Below, in pieces: positions 18,334-26,372 of a DNA stretch of 64,000 nt. The position numbers were made by a program, and so were the translations under genes. Location of the stretch: assembly GCA_938041455.1 (NCBI GenBank), contig CALITO010000008.1, positions 1 to 64,000 of the forward strand, given 5' to 3'. The notes under the pieces were generated by a model, which did not search any database, had not been told where the DNA came from, and worked only from the letters and a program-made list of their open reading frames with translations. The stretch's first letter is position 1. Each line of letters opens with the position of its first letter. The DNA comes from an uncultured bacterium (lineage in GTDB: Bacteria; Armatimonadota; JACIXR01).

Positions 18334-20187
18334 TTATTTAAAACTTAAAACATTATATTCAGGAAATAACATCCCGTCCATAAAATAATTTGTGAATTCT
18401 GGCGAGGCAGTGAGCTCTATATAATGACAATTTCTTGCTATTTCCTCCGCTCGCCTTAGGGCAGAGGGAAGGGCAAGTGCCATCATCGCTCCCCTTCCCG
18501 CTGCGTTACCAACCATAAATATTTTATCCAATGGCAGAGGGGGAAGCAAACCAACTGTTAGGGCACTCTCCCGCCTGATGTAATTGCCAAAGGCTCCTGC
18601 AAGGAAAACTCCCTCCAATTGCCTCGCTTCTATCCCCATCTCCTTCAGTAGTATCTCTATCCCCGCTCGCATCGCCCCCTTCGCCAATTGAAGCTCTCTC
18701 ACATCCCTTTGAGATATGAATATATCCCTACCCAAGGCATTCTCCTCCGCCCTTGATAGAACAAAACACCTATCACCCTCATATATTAGCAATCTTTCTC
18801 TAAGAGCAGGAGAAAACCCTTCAGCCTCCTCAGGGGAGAGCATCCTTCCGGATGAGTCTATAAGTCCCGCCTTTAACATCTCCGCCACCGCATCCAATAG
18901 TCCTGAGCCACATATACCTCGTGGCGCTCCCCCATCAATGGTGCCTATCCTCACATCATCCTCTATATATACCCTGTTAATCGCCCCGGAGGTCGCGTGC
19001 ATCCCGAACTGGATATGAGCGCCCTCAAATGCTGGTCCAGCAGCAGTTGAGCAAACGGTGATTCCTTCCCTTGAACCCAAAGCTATCTCTCCATTGGTCC
19101 CCACATCAAGTGCTAAATAAAACCCTTTTTTCTTATATAAACCCGTAGCGAGGATGATCCCCACCGTGTCAGCCCCTACAAAGCCGGCTATATTAGGCAG
19201 AATATATACCCGAGCGTCGGGACAGATATCCAAGCCTGCTTCACTTGCTCTTAGCTGAACAGTTCGGCTAAAAGCGGGCACATAGGGGGAAAAGGCAAGA
19301 TTGCGTCCATCCACTCCTAAGAAAAAGTGGGTCATACAGGTATTGCCAACCACCGTAGCCTGATAAATCTTTTCTTTACAAACACCGCTGAAACTACAAA
19401 CCTCGTCCAGCAATTTATTTATTCCCTCCAAAACTCGCTGGCGCATTTCTGCCAACCCTTCCTTTTTTTCTATTGTGTAGTTTATGCGGGAGACAACATC
19501 CGCTCCATAGATTGTCTGGGGATTAAGCGCGGAGTAACTGGCAACTTTCGTCCCCGTAGGTAGATGGAGAAGATAAGCAGCCAGCGTTGTTGTGCCAATG
19601 TCAAGGGCGACTCCATATATTTCCCTCTCTGTATTGCCTTTATCAATAGCAATTACCTCGCCCTCCACCACGGTAGCGGTGACTTGGAAATTCGCCTCCC
19701 GCAAAATCTTGGGCAAGCGCAACCTCACAAAGGGAGCGATTCTATCGGCTTTCGCCAAGGCAGATAATAGCCTTTCCTCATCCGAACGTTGGTCCTCTAA
19801 GGAAGGCGGAGGGAGAGAGAGAAAAAACTTGCTTACAGGACATCTACTTCTAATCCTGAATAACCCTTTCTCTAACTCCACTTTTCCTATGGACTCTATC
19901 GCGGGCTCCAATATCTCCACCACTACATCGCTTTGGGGAAAATACTGACAAGCCAATCGTATATTCCTTTCTATCTCTTCAGGAGAAAGTAGTTTCTCCT
20001 CAGCTGGGCTGGGGACAAGCTTCTCATTCCTCACCCTCACCTTACATTTCCCGCATAGTCCTTTCCCCCCGCAGGGAGCGTCTATTAAAATCCCTGCCCG
20101 GGAGGCCGCCTCCAGAATGTTCTGCCCCCTCCTAATTCTAATCCTTTTGCCCTGGGGTTCAAATCTTACCTCAATATCACCTATCAT
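18334..20187 (-). CDS. RACo-type reductive activator of corrinoid proteins (2Fe-2S + DUF4445/ASKHA)
   Basis: A 617-residue activator that uses ATP to reduce the inactive Co(II) form of corrinoid proteins. The N-terminal plant-type ferredoxin domain carries the cluster ligands Cys39, Cys45, Cys48 and Cys80 (APCGGKGLCGKCKV ... LACQ). A linker leads to the large ASKHA ATPase core: YGVALDIGTTTLAAYLL, VVGNTCMTHFFLGV, LALDVGTNGEIALG, GICGSGLLDAVAEML and GVFLAGAFGNYIRRESAL. The ATG at 20187 is the real start: it lies 4 nt after the stop of the TPR gene and behind GAGGAG, and it removes 41 unlikely residues from the longest frame. It directly precedes the corrinoid-protein gene, its likely substrate. 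Confidence 0.92.
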   Translation of the reverse strand: MIGDIEVRFEPQGKRIRIRRGQNILEAASRAGILIDAPCGGKGLCGKCKVRVRNEKLVPSPAEEKLLSPEEIERNIRLACQYFPQSDVVVEILEPAIESIGKVELEKGLFRIRSRCPVSKFFLSLPPPSLEDQRSDEERLLSALAKADRIAPFVRLRLPKILREANFQVTATVVEGEVIAIDKGNTEREIYGVALDIGTTTLAAYLLHLPTGTKVASYSALNPQTIYGADVVSRINYTIEKKEGLAEMRQRVLEGINKLLDEVCSFSGVCKEKIYQATVVGNTCMTHFFLGVDGRNLAFSPYVPAFSRTVQLRASEAGLDICPDARVYILPNIAGFVGADTVGIILATGLYKKKGFYLALDVGTNGEIALGSREGITVCSTAAGPAFEGAHIQFGMHATSGAINRVYIEDDVRIGTIDGGAPRGICGSGLLDAVAEMLKAGLIDSSGRMLSPEEAEGFSPALRERLLIYEGDRCFVLSRAEENALGRDIFISQRDVRELQLAKGAMRAGIEILLKEMGIEARQLEGVFLAGAFGNYIRRESALTVGLLPPLPLDKIFMVGNAAGRGAMMALALPSALRRAEEIARNCHYIELTASPEFTNYFMDGMLFPEYNVLSFK

Positions 20188-20191
20188 ACCA

Positions 20192-20557
20192 CTAAATCTC
20201 CTCGGTCTCCATAAGATGCAGATGCTTTGTAGCAAGAGCATTATGGGGATCCAACTCCAAAACCCTTCGGAACTCCTGCTTGGCTTCCTCATACATTCCC
20301 AGCATAGCATATGTAAGGGCGAGGTCGTTTCTCGCTTGGATGAAGCCCTCGTCTATTTCCACCGCCCTCCTCAACTCCTCCAGGGATTTCTCAAATTCCC
20401 CAATGAAGCCGTAGATAAGCCCAAGGAGATGGTGAGCAGGAGAGGATAACGGGTCCTTCTCCAGTATCTCTTGGAGTAAGGCTATAGCTTCCCTATATCT
20501 TCCTTCGTGCCTTAGAGCATAGGCTTTCTGGAGTTTTTCCTCCATTTGGCTGGTCAT
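20192..20557 (-). CDS. small TPR-repeat protein
   Basis: A 121-residue protein made of about three tetratricopeptide repeats (for example REAIALLQEILEKDPLSSPAHHLLGLIY, shown only in part here: about residues 18-115), with alternating small and aromatic residues. It has no signal peptide and no catalytic motif, so it is a protein-interaction module. It is first in the run with RACo, the corrinoid protein and ackA, 4 bp before RACo, and its upstream promoter gives an almost leaderless message. A role in assembling the methyl-transfer proteins is inference. Confidence 0.8.
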   Translation of the reverse strand: MTSQMEEKLQKAYALRHEGRYREAIALLQEILEKDPLSSPAHHLLGLIYGFIGEFEKSLEELRRAVEIDEGFIQARNDLALTYAMLGMYEEAKQEFRRVLELDPHNALATKHLHLMETEEI

Positions 20558-20571
20558 CTTTCAAAGTAAAA

Positions 20572-20599
20572 ATTTTAGAAAGAGGAGAAAATTTGTCAA
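20572..20599 (-). promoter_or_regulatory. promoter of the TPR-RACo-corrinoid-ackA run
   Basis: Minus-strand TTGACA (20599-20594), 16 nt spacer, TAAAAT (20577-20572). The expected start point is only about 8-10 nt before the TPR ATG at 20557, so the mRNA would be nearly leaderless. It faces away from aroC in a 126-bp divergent gap and may drive most of the gapless genes down to 4,503. Confidence 0.65.
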
Positions 20600-20617
20600 C
20601 AGGACCTGGGAGAAAGT

Positions 20618-20646
20618 TTTCATAATCCTCTCTAAAACCGTATAAT
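20618..20646 (+). promoter_or_regulatory. possible promoter of aroC-aroK-aroB
   Basis: Plus-strand TATAAT at 20641-20646 is a perfect -10; the best -35 at a 17-nt spacing is TTTCAT (20618-20623), a poor match. AGGAGG at 20673-20678 sits 5 nt before the aroC ATG. Confidence 0.4.
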
Positions 20647-20683
20647 ATTTAATGTTAGCATACTTTTTGATGAGGAGGAAAAA

Positions 20684-21832
20684 ATGCCCAGATTTCTCAC
20701 CGCGGGAGAATCACATGGTAAATGTCTTATCACTATAATAGAGGGCTTCCCTGCTGGTTTGAGGCTGGACCTCCAGTTCATCAATCAGGAGTTGAAGCGT
20801 CGCCAACAGGGCTATGGGAGGGGAGAAAGGATGAAGATAGAACATGACGAGGTGGAGGTGCTCTCCGGCGTTAGACTGGGCAGAACCACGGGAGCCCCCA
20901 TAACATTCCTCATAGAGAACAAGGACTTTCCCAGCTGGGAAGAGATAATGTCTTTAGAGGAGAGGAAAGTGGAACCCGTTATCGTTCCCCGCCCTGGGCA
21001 CGCCGATTTGGGAGGCTATCTAAAATATGGTCTAGAAGACCTCAGGGATGTAATAGAAAGGGCAAGTGCCAGGGAAACAGCAGCGAGGGTGGCGGTTGGC
21101 GCAGTAGCGAAGCTTTTGCTAAGGGAATTCAATATAGATATCTTCAGTTTTACCATAGCCATCGGTAAAACGAGGGTAAAGTGGGAGGGAGATTGGGAAA
21201 GCATAAAGGAAAAAGCCGAGCTTTCTCCCCTTCGCTGTCCCGAGGTATCTGGGGAAGAGAAAATGAAGGAAGAAATAGACGAAGCAAGGGAGAAAGGGGA
21301 TAGCCTGGGTGGGATATTCCAGGTGGTAGCAATTGGTGTGCCACCAGGTTTGGGAAGCTATGTTCAATGGGATAGGAGACTTGATGCCCGCCTCGCTTAC
21401 GCGATTATGAGTATACCTGCAGTGAAAGGAGTGGAAATAGGGGAAGGATTTACCTCCGCCTCTCTCCCGGGCTCTGCAGTGCAGGACGAGATACTCTATG
21501 ATAGAAAAGAAGGCTTTTTCCGCCTCACGAATCGTGCAGGGGGTATAGAAGGCGGGGTAAGCAATGGGGAGGCAATAATCATAAGAGGGGCGGTGAAGCC
21601 CGTCCCCACTCTCTCAAAGCCCCTTCGCTCCGTTCATCTGCGAACTAAGCAATCCCTTCCTGCTCACAAAGAACGGGCGGATGTGTGCGTTGTTCCCTCC
21701 GCTGGGGTTATAGCGGAGGCGATGACCGCCTGGGTCATCGCCTCCGCTTTCCTTGAGAAGTTCGGTGTGGACTCCCTTGAGGATATTAAGGAATCCTATA
21801 CTACCTACCTGGAAAGGTTGAAGCGGATGTGA
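20684..21832 (+). CDS. aroC: chorismate synthase
   Basis: A 382-residue enzyme that makes chorismate from EPSP using reduced FMN, the last common step to aromatic amino acids. Landmarks: FLTAGESHGKCLITIIEG (family signature 1), RRQQGYGRGERMKIE, RPGHADLGGYLKYGLEDLR, IERASARETAARVAVGAVAK (signature 2) and the C-terminal LPAHKERADVCVVPSAGVIAEAM. Length normal. First gene of an aroC-aroK-aroB operon, overlapping aroK by four bases (GTGA). Confidence 0.97.
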   Translation: MPRFLTAGESHGKCLITIIEGFPAGLRLDLQFINQELKRRQQGYGRGERMKIEHDEVEVLSGVRLGRTTGAPITFLIENKDFPSWEEIMSLEERKVEPVIVPRPGHADLGGYLKYGLEDLRDVIERASARETAARVAVGAVAKLLLREFNIDIFSFTIAIGKTRVKWEGDWESIKEKAELSPLRCPEVSGEEKMKEEIDEAREKGDSLGGIFQVVAIGVPPGLGSYVQWDRRLDARLAYAIMSIPAVKGVEIGEGFTSASLPGSAVQDEILYDRKEGFFRLTNRAGGIEGGVSNGEAIIIRGAVKPVPTLSKPLRSVHLRTKQSLPAHKERADVCVVPSAGVIAEAMTAWVIASAFLEKFGVDSLEDIKESYTTYLERLKRM

Positions 21833-22563
21833 GAAACATCGTCCTTTGTGGATTTATGGGAACGGGGAAAACCAGCCTGGGCAAAGCTCTCGCCCTTAAG
21901 TTTTCCCTACCCTTCCTTGATATAGATGAGGAGATCGAGCGAAAAACTAATATGAGTATACCCCGCATATTCCTTGAAAAAGGAGAACCCTTCTTCAGAG
22001 ATATGGAAGAGGCAACTATAAAGGAATATGGAGAGAAAGAAGGAATGATAATATCCGTGGGGGGTGGAGCTCTACAAAGAGAAAGCAACAGAGATATATT
22101 GAAAAGGAAATGTTTCCTCGTCTGCCTACTCGCTTCCCCTAAGGCAATTTTGAGGAGATTAAGGGACGATGAAACGAGACCACTTCTTCAGGGAGAAGAT
22201 AAATTGAAGAGGATTGAGAACCTCTTAAAAGCTCGCTTCCCAAATTATCTTGAGGCTGACGCCTTCCTTGATACATCCTATAAGAGCATCTCTCAGTGCT
22301 TAGGCTATCTAACCCGCCTGTTCTTGTTCTTGTCCAAAAGTGGAGAAAACCTCAATTGGGAGAAGCCCCAAGATAGATGGGTTATTTCCGCTACAGAGGA
22401 AAGAGAGAGGATCTTGCTACCTCTCCTCCGAGACCCAGATGTTTCGGTTCGGCTTACATCTGCCATCCGCCTCATGAAGAAAGGCATCTCTTTGAAAGGC
22501 TTGCTTAGGGGTAGAAACCTGTTCCTTAGATGGCTCGCGGAGGGGGCAGGGAACAATGGATAA
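21829..22563 (+). CDS. aroK: shikimate kinase with a HEAT-like C-terminal extension
   Basis: Shikimate kinase phosphorylates shikimate to shikimate-3-phosphate. The kinase part (about 1-165) has the P-loop GFMGTGKTSLG (9-19), the substrate-binding DIDEEIE (30-36), the FRDMEE segment, the VGGGALQ loop and the lid RLRDDETRPLL. The protein continues to 244 residues, about 75 longer than a normal shikimate kinase. The extra part includes ERILLPLLRDPDVSVRLTSA, which resembles a single HEAT/PBS-lyase-type repeat. The start is a GTG overlapping the aroC stop; the end overlaps aroB by 8 bp, so the extension is in frame in the operon and not an obvious frameshift product. Confidence 0.93.
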   Translation: MRNIVLCGFMGTGKTSLGKALALKFSLPFLDIDEEIERKTNMSIPRIFLEKGEPFFRDMEEATIKEYGEKEGMIISVGGGALQRESNRDILKRKCFLVCLLASPKAILRRLRDDETRPLLQGEDKLKRIENLLKARFPNYLEADAFLDTSYKSISQCLGYLTRLFLFLSKSGENLNWEKPQDRWVISATEERERILLPLLRDPDVSVRLTSAIRLMKKGISLKGLLRGRNLFLRWLAEGAGNNG

Positions 22564-23653
22564 AGTAGTAAAAGTTAAGATAGTGGAAGAGAGAAGTTAC
22601 CCTATAATAGTAGGCAAAGGTTTGCTTGGGAGAGTGGGAGAAATTCTCAGGGAAGAGGGATGTGGACACCTGGCGGTGATAGCAGATGGGAGGGTAGAAT
22701 CGCTCTGGGGGGATAGATTGAGGGAGGTTTTAAATGGAGCAGGAGTAAAGCATCTATTTCTTAAGGTGGAGCCAGGGGAGAGGAACAAAAACCTCTCCTC
22801 AGCAAGACGTCTCTGGAATGAACTGGCAGAGAATAAGGTAGATAGGGGGTGGTGGCTCGCCTCCTTGGGAGGAGGAATGGTAGGGGATTTAGCGGGATTC
22901 GTATCAGCCTCCTATATGCGGGGCCTGGATTTCCTCCAAATTCCCACAACCCTTCTTGCCCAGGTGGATGCATCAATAGGGGGTAAAGTCGCGATTGACC
23001 ACCCCAAAGGGAAAAACCTGCTCGGCTTCTTCTACCAGCCAAAGCTCGTCCTCATAGAACCGTCCTTCCTCCTCACCCTTTCCCAAAGACAATATAAAAA
23101 CGGCATAGCGGAGGTAATTAAATACGGGGTGATAAAAGACGAAGAACTACTCCATCTATTAAGAAAAAAAGGTAGGGAAATAAAGGAGAGAAAAGAGGAG
23201 TTATTAGAGGAAATAATTGATAGATGTGTCAGGCTGAAAGCAGATTATGTGGAGAAAGACGAGAAGGATGTCCTAGGCATAAGGGCTCAGCTCAACTTCG
23301 GACACACGATAGGACATATAATAGAAAGAGAAAGCAGGTTTCGCCTTCTACACGGCGAGGCCATCTCCATAGGTATGGTATTTGCGGGGGAACTTTCCTT
23401 CAGACTCGGCTTCCTCTCTCTTAAGGAATTGCAAGAGCTCAGGGAATTACTCTCCCTCTATAATTTGCCCCAATCCATCAATTTCCCCTTAAGTATTGAG
23501 AAGATAGTAGAGGGGTTGCATTGGGATAAGAAGGTTAAAGAAGGACGCATTCGCTTCGTTTTATTGAAGAGACTTGGGGAAGCTTTTCTCTTTGAAGAAA
23601 TCCCCCTAAAATTGATAAAAGAGGTGGCTCTTCAACTTGGAGCTATTGCTTGA
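22556..23653 (+). CDS. aroB: 3-dehydroquinate synthase
   Basis: A 365-residue NAD- and metal-dependent enzyme, second step of the shikimate pathway, converting DAHP to 3-dehydroquinate. Landmarks: SLGGGMVGDLAGFVSASYMRG (NAD binding), FLQIPTTLLAQVDASIGGKVAI, the metal-binding EVIKYGVIKD, NFGHTIGHIIE and LLHGEAISIGMVFAGEL with the second and third zinc ligands. Length normal. Last gene of the aro operon; aroA, aroD and aroE are not in the window. Confidence 0.97.
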   Translation: MDKVVKVKIVEERSYPIIVGKGLLGRVGEILREEGCGHLAVIADGRVESLWGDRLREVLNGAGVKHLFLKVEPGERNKNLSSARRLWNELAENKVDRGWWLASLGGGMVGDLAGFVSASYMRGLDFLQIPTTLLAQVDASIGGKVAIDHPKGKNLLGFFYQPKLVLIEPSFLLTLSQRQYKNGIAEVIKYGVIKDEELLHLLRKKGREIKERKEELLEEIIDRCVRLKADYVEKDEKDVLGIRAQLNFGHTIGHIIERESRFRLLHGEAISIGMVFAGELSFRLGFLSLKELQELRELLSLYNLPQSINFPLSIEKIVEGLHWDKKVKEGRIRFVLLKRLGEAFLFEEIPLKLIKEVALQLGAIA

Positions 23654-23713
23654 AATCCTCCTTTCCCTTTGGGCTTTTTTGATTTTCTCCCTCTATATAC
23701 ATAGCATTTTTTG

Positions 23714-23773
23714 AGTTTTGTTGAATAATTCAAAGAACTTGCGCCTTCCTCCTTTGAAGGGATGACGGAGTTT
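23714..23773 (-). repeat. right-end fragment of the 225-bp mobile element
   Basis: This 60-bp stretch, starting AGTTTTGTTGAATAATTCAA, is the reverse complement of the last 60 bp of the full element copies at 37,786 and 56,557: it shares the terminal repeat, the TTCAAAGAAC segment and the GAAGGGATGACG segment. The other end of the element is gone. It lies between the 3' ends of aroB and the HEXXH-protein gene. Confidence 0.75.
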
Positions 23774-23780
23774 ACACCCC

Positions 23781-25523
23781 CTATCCTGCGGAGGGGTTAA
23801 GCTGGACCTTTTTATAACGAGTCTGGAGCTTCGCCCAATCTTCAGAGGAAAGAAAATCGCGCAGAATGTGAAGATAGAAGGGCATCCAGGTCTTCACCTT
23901 TTGGGGACGGCGGAATGTAGGGTCCTTAACAGCGGAGAGAACCTCCCCCTCCACTGCTCCTCCATCAGCCGAGGGAATAGGCTCCAGTCCGCTCCTCACT
24001 ACATGCCCCTCAAGGCAGTGTATCCATTCATGGAGCATAACCTCCACCATATCCCCCCAAAGGGGTGTCCCTTCCCTCCAATAATTTGGTATATAGAGCC
24101 CCCTTACCACTGCTCCATCTATGTGGTATTCCCACCCACCCCAGGCAGCTCCCGCTTTAGGCATAGGGGAACAGACTATTATATCATCAAAGTAGGAAAG
24201 GGGTTTTTGGAAAATCTCCTCGCTTAATTTTCTCAAGAGCGAGTCCGCCTTGTACATATTCAGTCTATAACCATATACCTTCGTATCTTCCACCAATTCC
24301 GTGGTTATCTTGGGCTTTTCCACCACCGCAACCCATATATCCATAGATAGATTTCCTGCGGTAAAATATTTAATAACCTCCGAGAACCGTCTCCCCGCTT
24401 CCTTTATCCCTTCTATTTCCTCCGACTTATATGAAAGCTTTTCAACTCTCCCCTCTACCTCCACTTCAACATCCTTGAAAATGAACATCGCCACTCTCCA
24501 GCGATTCATCGGCTCTTCTCTCATACTCACAACCTCTATCTCTCCCTCCCTCCTTACCCCACTCTTTAAGCCCCTGACAATTATCTTCGTCCTACCTAAA
24601 ACCTTCCCCTCTATAAATTCCCCCACTTCCTTGATGTCTTCCTGCAAAGCATCCTTAGGGTTCCATTCGCTATGGGGAATAACTTCTATCTCCCCTCTGC
24701 TAGCCACTTTTTTATCCTCGATGACGAAGCCGGTTATCTCATCTGGTGGGAGATTATCCACATATATGAACCTCTTCTCTCCCGGGAGTAACCTTAGACG
24801 GGGAGGGAGGATTTTCTCATCTCCTATATTGGGGATTACCTCCACTGCGGTGCTTGCTTTTACCCCTTCTGCATCAAAACGGAGGAAAGTAGTCCCCGGC
24901 TGTAGTCCGATGAGGCAGTGCTCCTCCAATCTGGCTAATTGAGGATTATCAAGGAGAAGCTCCTTCGCCACCCAGGGAAGAACTGGTATCCCTTCCCTAT
25001 CCCTTGCGTCAACTGGTATCGGTTTTTTAAAAGCCCTCATAAGAACAATTTTAGGAGGCAGGGAAACCTTGGCTATCTTTGAAGAGTCAAGGAAGTAGAA
25101 GGTATCACAGGATATTTCAAAAATTTCTTCCCCCTTTTTTAAGCGGAAAAACTGGCGGAGGATTAGCCTATCGCTATTTTTCTTTAGTGCCTCGTCTGCC
25201 CATCTTTTGGCTATATAGGGGTAATCCACCCACTCCAATTCACCCTTTGGGGGGACGGTTCCCTCCGTTTTCATCGGCTCCGCTCCCTTCTCTATGACCT
25301 CACCTAAGGGGGTGAGAAAAAGGAAGTTTCTATCTATTAGGGAAGCGGGTTGGGAGGAAGAATTGCGAAAGATATATTTCGTCTCATAGGTAACGAAATC
25401 CTCCCCTACTTCCCAAAGTTTTTGGAGGCTTTGTGTTGTGCTGACTTTAAGTGGCTGGGGATAGGCGAAGCTTAGAAGGAGAAATAACCAGCAGAGGAAA
25501 TTCCTCTGCTGAAACTCCCTCAT
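23781..25523 (-). CDS. secreted HEXXH protein of unknown family (putative metallopeptidase)
   Basis: A 580-residue exported protein: the N-terminus (FLCWLFLLLSFAYPQP) is a signal peptide. The central half is beta-rich, with repeated short Lys/Glu/Val strands that look like immunoglobulin-type domains. Near the C-terminus is HEWIHCLEGH (His498, Glu499, His502), the HEXXH zinc motif of metallopeptidases, with a further His507 and acidic residues downstream. Because it has no recognised family it should be called a putative metallopeptidase only. It is last in the nrdD-ROK-folK-86aa run, 26 bp after the small membrane-protein gene. Confidence 0.6.
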   Translation of the reverse strand: MREFQQRNFLCWLFLLLSFAYPQPLKVSTTQSLQKLWEVGEDFVTYETKYIFRNSSSQPASLIDRNFLFLTPLGEVIEKGAEPMKTEGTVPPKGELEWVDYPYIAKRWADEALKKNSDRLILRQFFRLKKGEEIFEISCDTFYFLDSSKIAKVSLPPKIVLMRAFKKPIPVDARDREGIPVLPWVAKELLLDNPQLARLEEHCLIGLQPGTTFLRFDAEGVKASTAVEVIPNIGDEKILPPRLRLLPGEKRFIYVDNLPPDEITGFVIEDKKVASRGEIEVIPHSEWNPKDALQEDIKEVGEFIEGKVLGRTKIIVRGLKSGVRREGEIEVVSMREEPMNRWRVAMFIFKDVEVEVEGRVEKLSYKSEEIEGIKEAGRRFSEVIKYFTAGNLSMDIWVAVVEKPKITTELVEDTKVYGYRLNMYKADSLLRKLSEEIFQKPLSYFDDIIVCSPMPKAGAAWGGWEYHIDGAVVRGLYIPNYWREGTPLWGDMVEVMLHEWIHCLEGHVVRSGLEPIPSADGGAVEGEVLSAVKDPTFRRPQKVKTWMPFYLHILRDFLSSEDWAKLQTRYKKVQLNPSAG

Positions 25524-25549
25524 CCTGGGCGAAGGGAAAGGGATATCTC

Positions 25550-25810
25550 CTACTCTGTCTTTTTTTCCTCGCCCGCTTCCTGTTGGGCTTTGAGTTCTTC
25601 AGCCTTTAATTCCTCACGGAGGCGCCTTTCCTCCGCAGCAGAGCGGAGTTCTGTTACCCCGATCGCAGCTATAAGAAGACCCAAGAAAACGAGGAATATT
25701 CCCACAAATCCTCCTAGGAATTCCTTCACCAAATCCCACCAGTATGCGATCAACCAACCTCCGCCCACGATGCAGATGAGACCAAGCAAGATAGCCAAAA
25801 TATTGCTCAT
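25550..25810 (-). CDS. small membrane protein with charged tail
   Basis: An 86-residue protein with two hydrophobic segments (about 4-24 and 34-52, GFVGIFLVFLGLLIAAIGV) and a Glu/Lys/Arg-rich cytoplasmic tail (about 55-86) predicted as helix or coiled coil. No family recognised. It sits between folK and the secreted HEXXH-protein gene. AGGAGG lies upstream of the ATG, though at a long spacing. Confidence 0.65.
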   Translation of the reverse strand: MSNILAILLGLICIVGGGWLIAYWWDLVKEFLGGFVGIFLVFLGLLIAAIGVTELRSAAEERRLREELKAEELKAQQEAGEEKKTE

Positions 25811-25871
25811 CCTTCAATCAAGCCTCCTCTCCTTTTTAACTTTTTTCTTAATTTTAAGCCACCTTTCTGAT

Positions 25872-26372
25872 TCAAGCAAGGATTTTTAAAATCATTTTTT
25901 CCACTTTTTGTTCTTTCTTCAGGTTTTCGAGTTCTGAGAAAGGTGATGAACCATCGGGAAGGCGAATATTCGGGGCGATCTCCTGTAGGGGGAGAAGAGC
26001 GAAGAGGCGATGGGTAAGATGGGGATGGGGAATGACAAGGCTTGGATGGGAGAAGGAGATTTCGTCGTAGAGAAGTATATCTATATCTATGTTGCGGGGA
26101 CCCCAGCGGAAGGGCGTTCGGCGTCCCATTCTCTTTTCCACAACCTTCACTAGCTCCAAAAGTCGCAGAGGGGGCAAACTTGTTTCCACCTCCAAAGCAA
26201 GGTTTAAGAAGTCCTCTTGCTCCTCATATCCCCAGGGGGCAGAGCGGTAGATTGAGGAAACACTTCTGATTATCAAACCCTGCTCCTTTAGGAGAGCGAT
26301 AGCCCTCTCCAGATTCGCTACCTTATCCCCCTTATTGGAACCGAGAAGGAGGTAAGCTACTTCTATTTTCAC
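25872..26372 (-). CDS. folK: 6-hydroxymethyl-7,8-dihydropterin pyrophosphokinase
   Basis: A 166-residue enzyme that transfers pyrophosphate from ATP to the pterin precursor of folate. It opens AYLLLGSNKGDKVANLERAI, contains SSIYRSAPWGYEEQEDFLN (substrate loop), and RWGPRNIDIDILLYD with the two metal-binding Asp residues, then VIPHPHLTHRLFALLPL. Length normal. It overlaps the ROK gene start-to-stop by four bases. folB and folP are not adjacent. Confidence 0.95.
   Translation of the reverse strand: MKIEVAYLLLGSNKGDKVANLERAIALLKEQGLIIRSVSSIYRSAPWGYEEQEDFLNLALEVETSLPPLRLLELVKVVEKRMGRRTPFRWGPRNIDIDILLYDEISFSHPSLVIPHPHLTHRLFALLPLQEIAPNIRLPDGSSPFSELENLKKEQKVEKMILKILA

Noticed and set aside
24301..24942. 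213-codon plus-strand open frame
   Set aside because: Antisense to the HEXXH protein, Ser/Pro-rich as such shadows are; no ribosome site.
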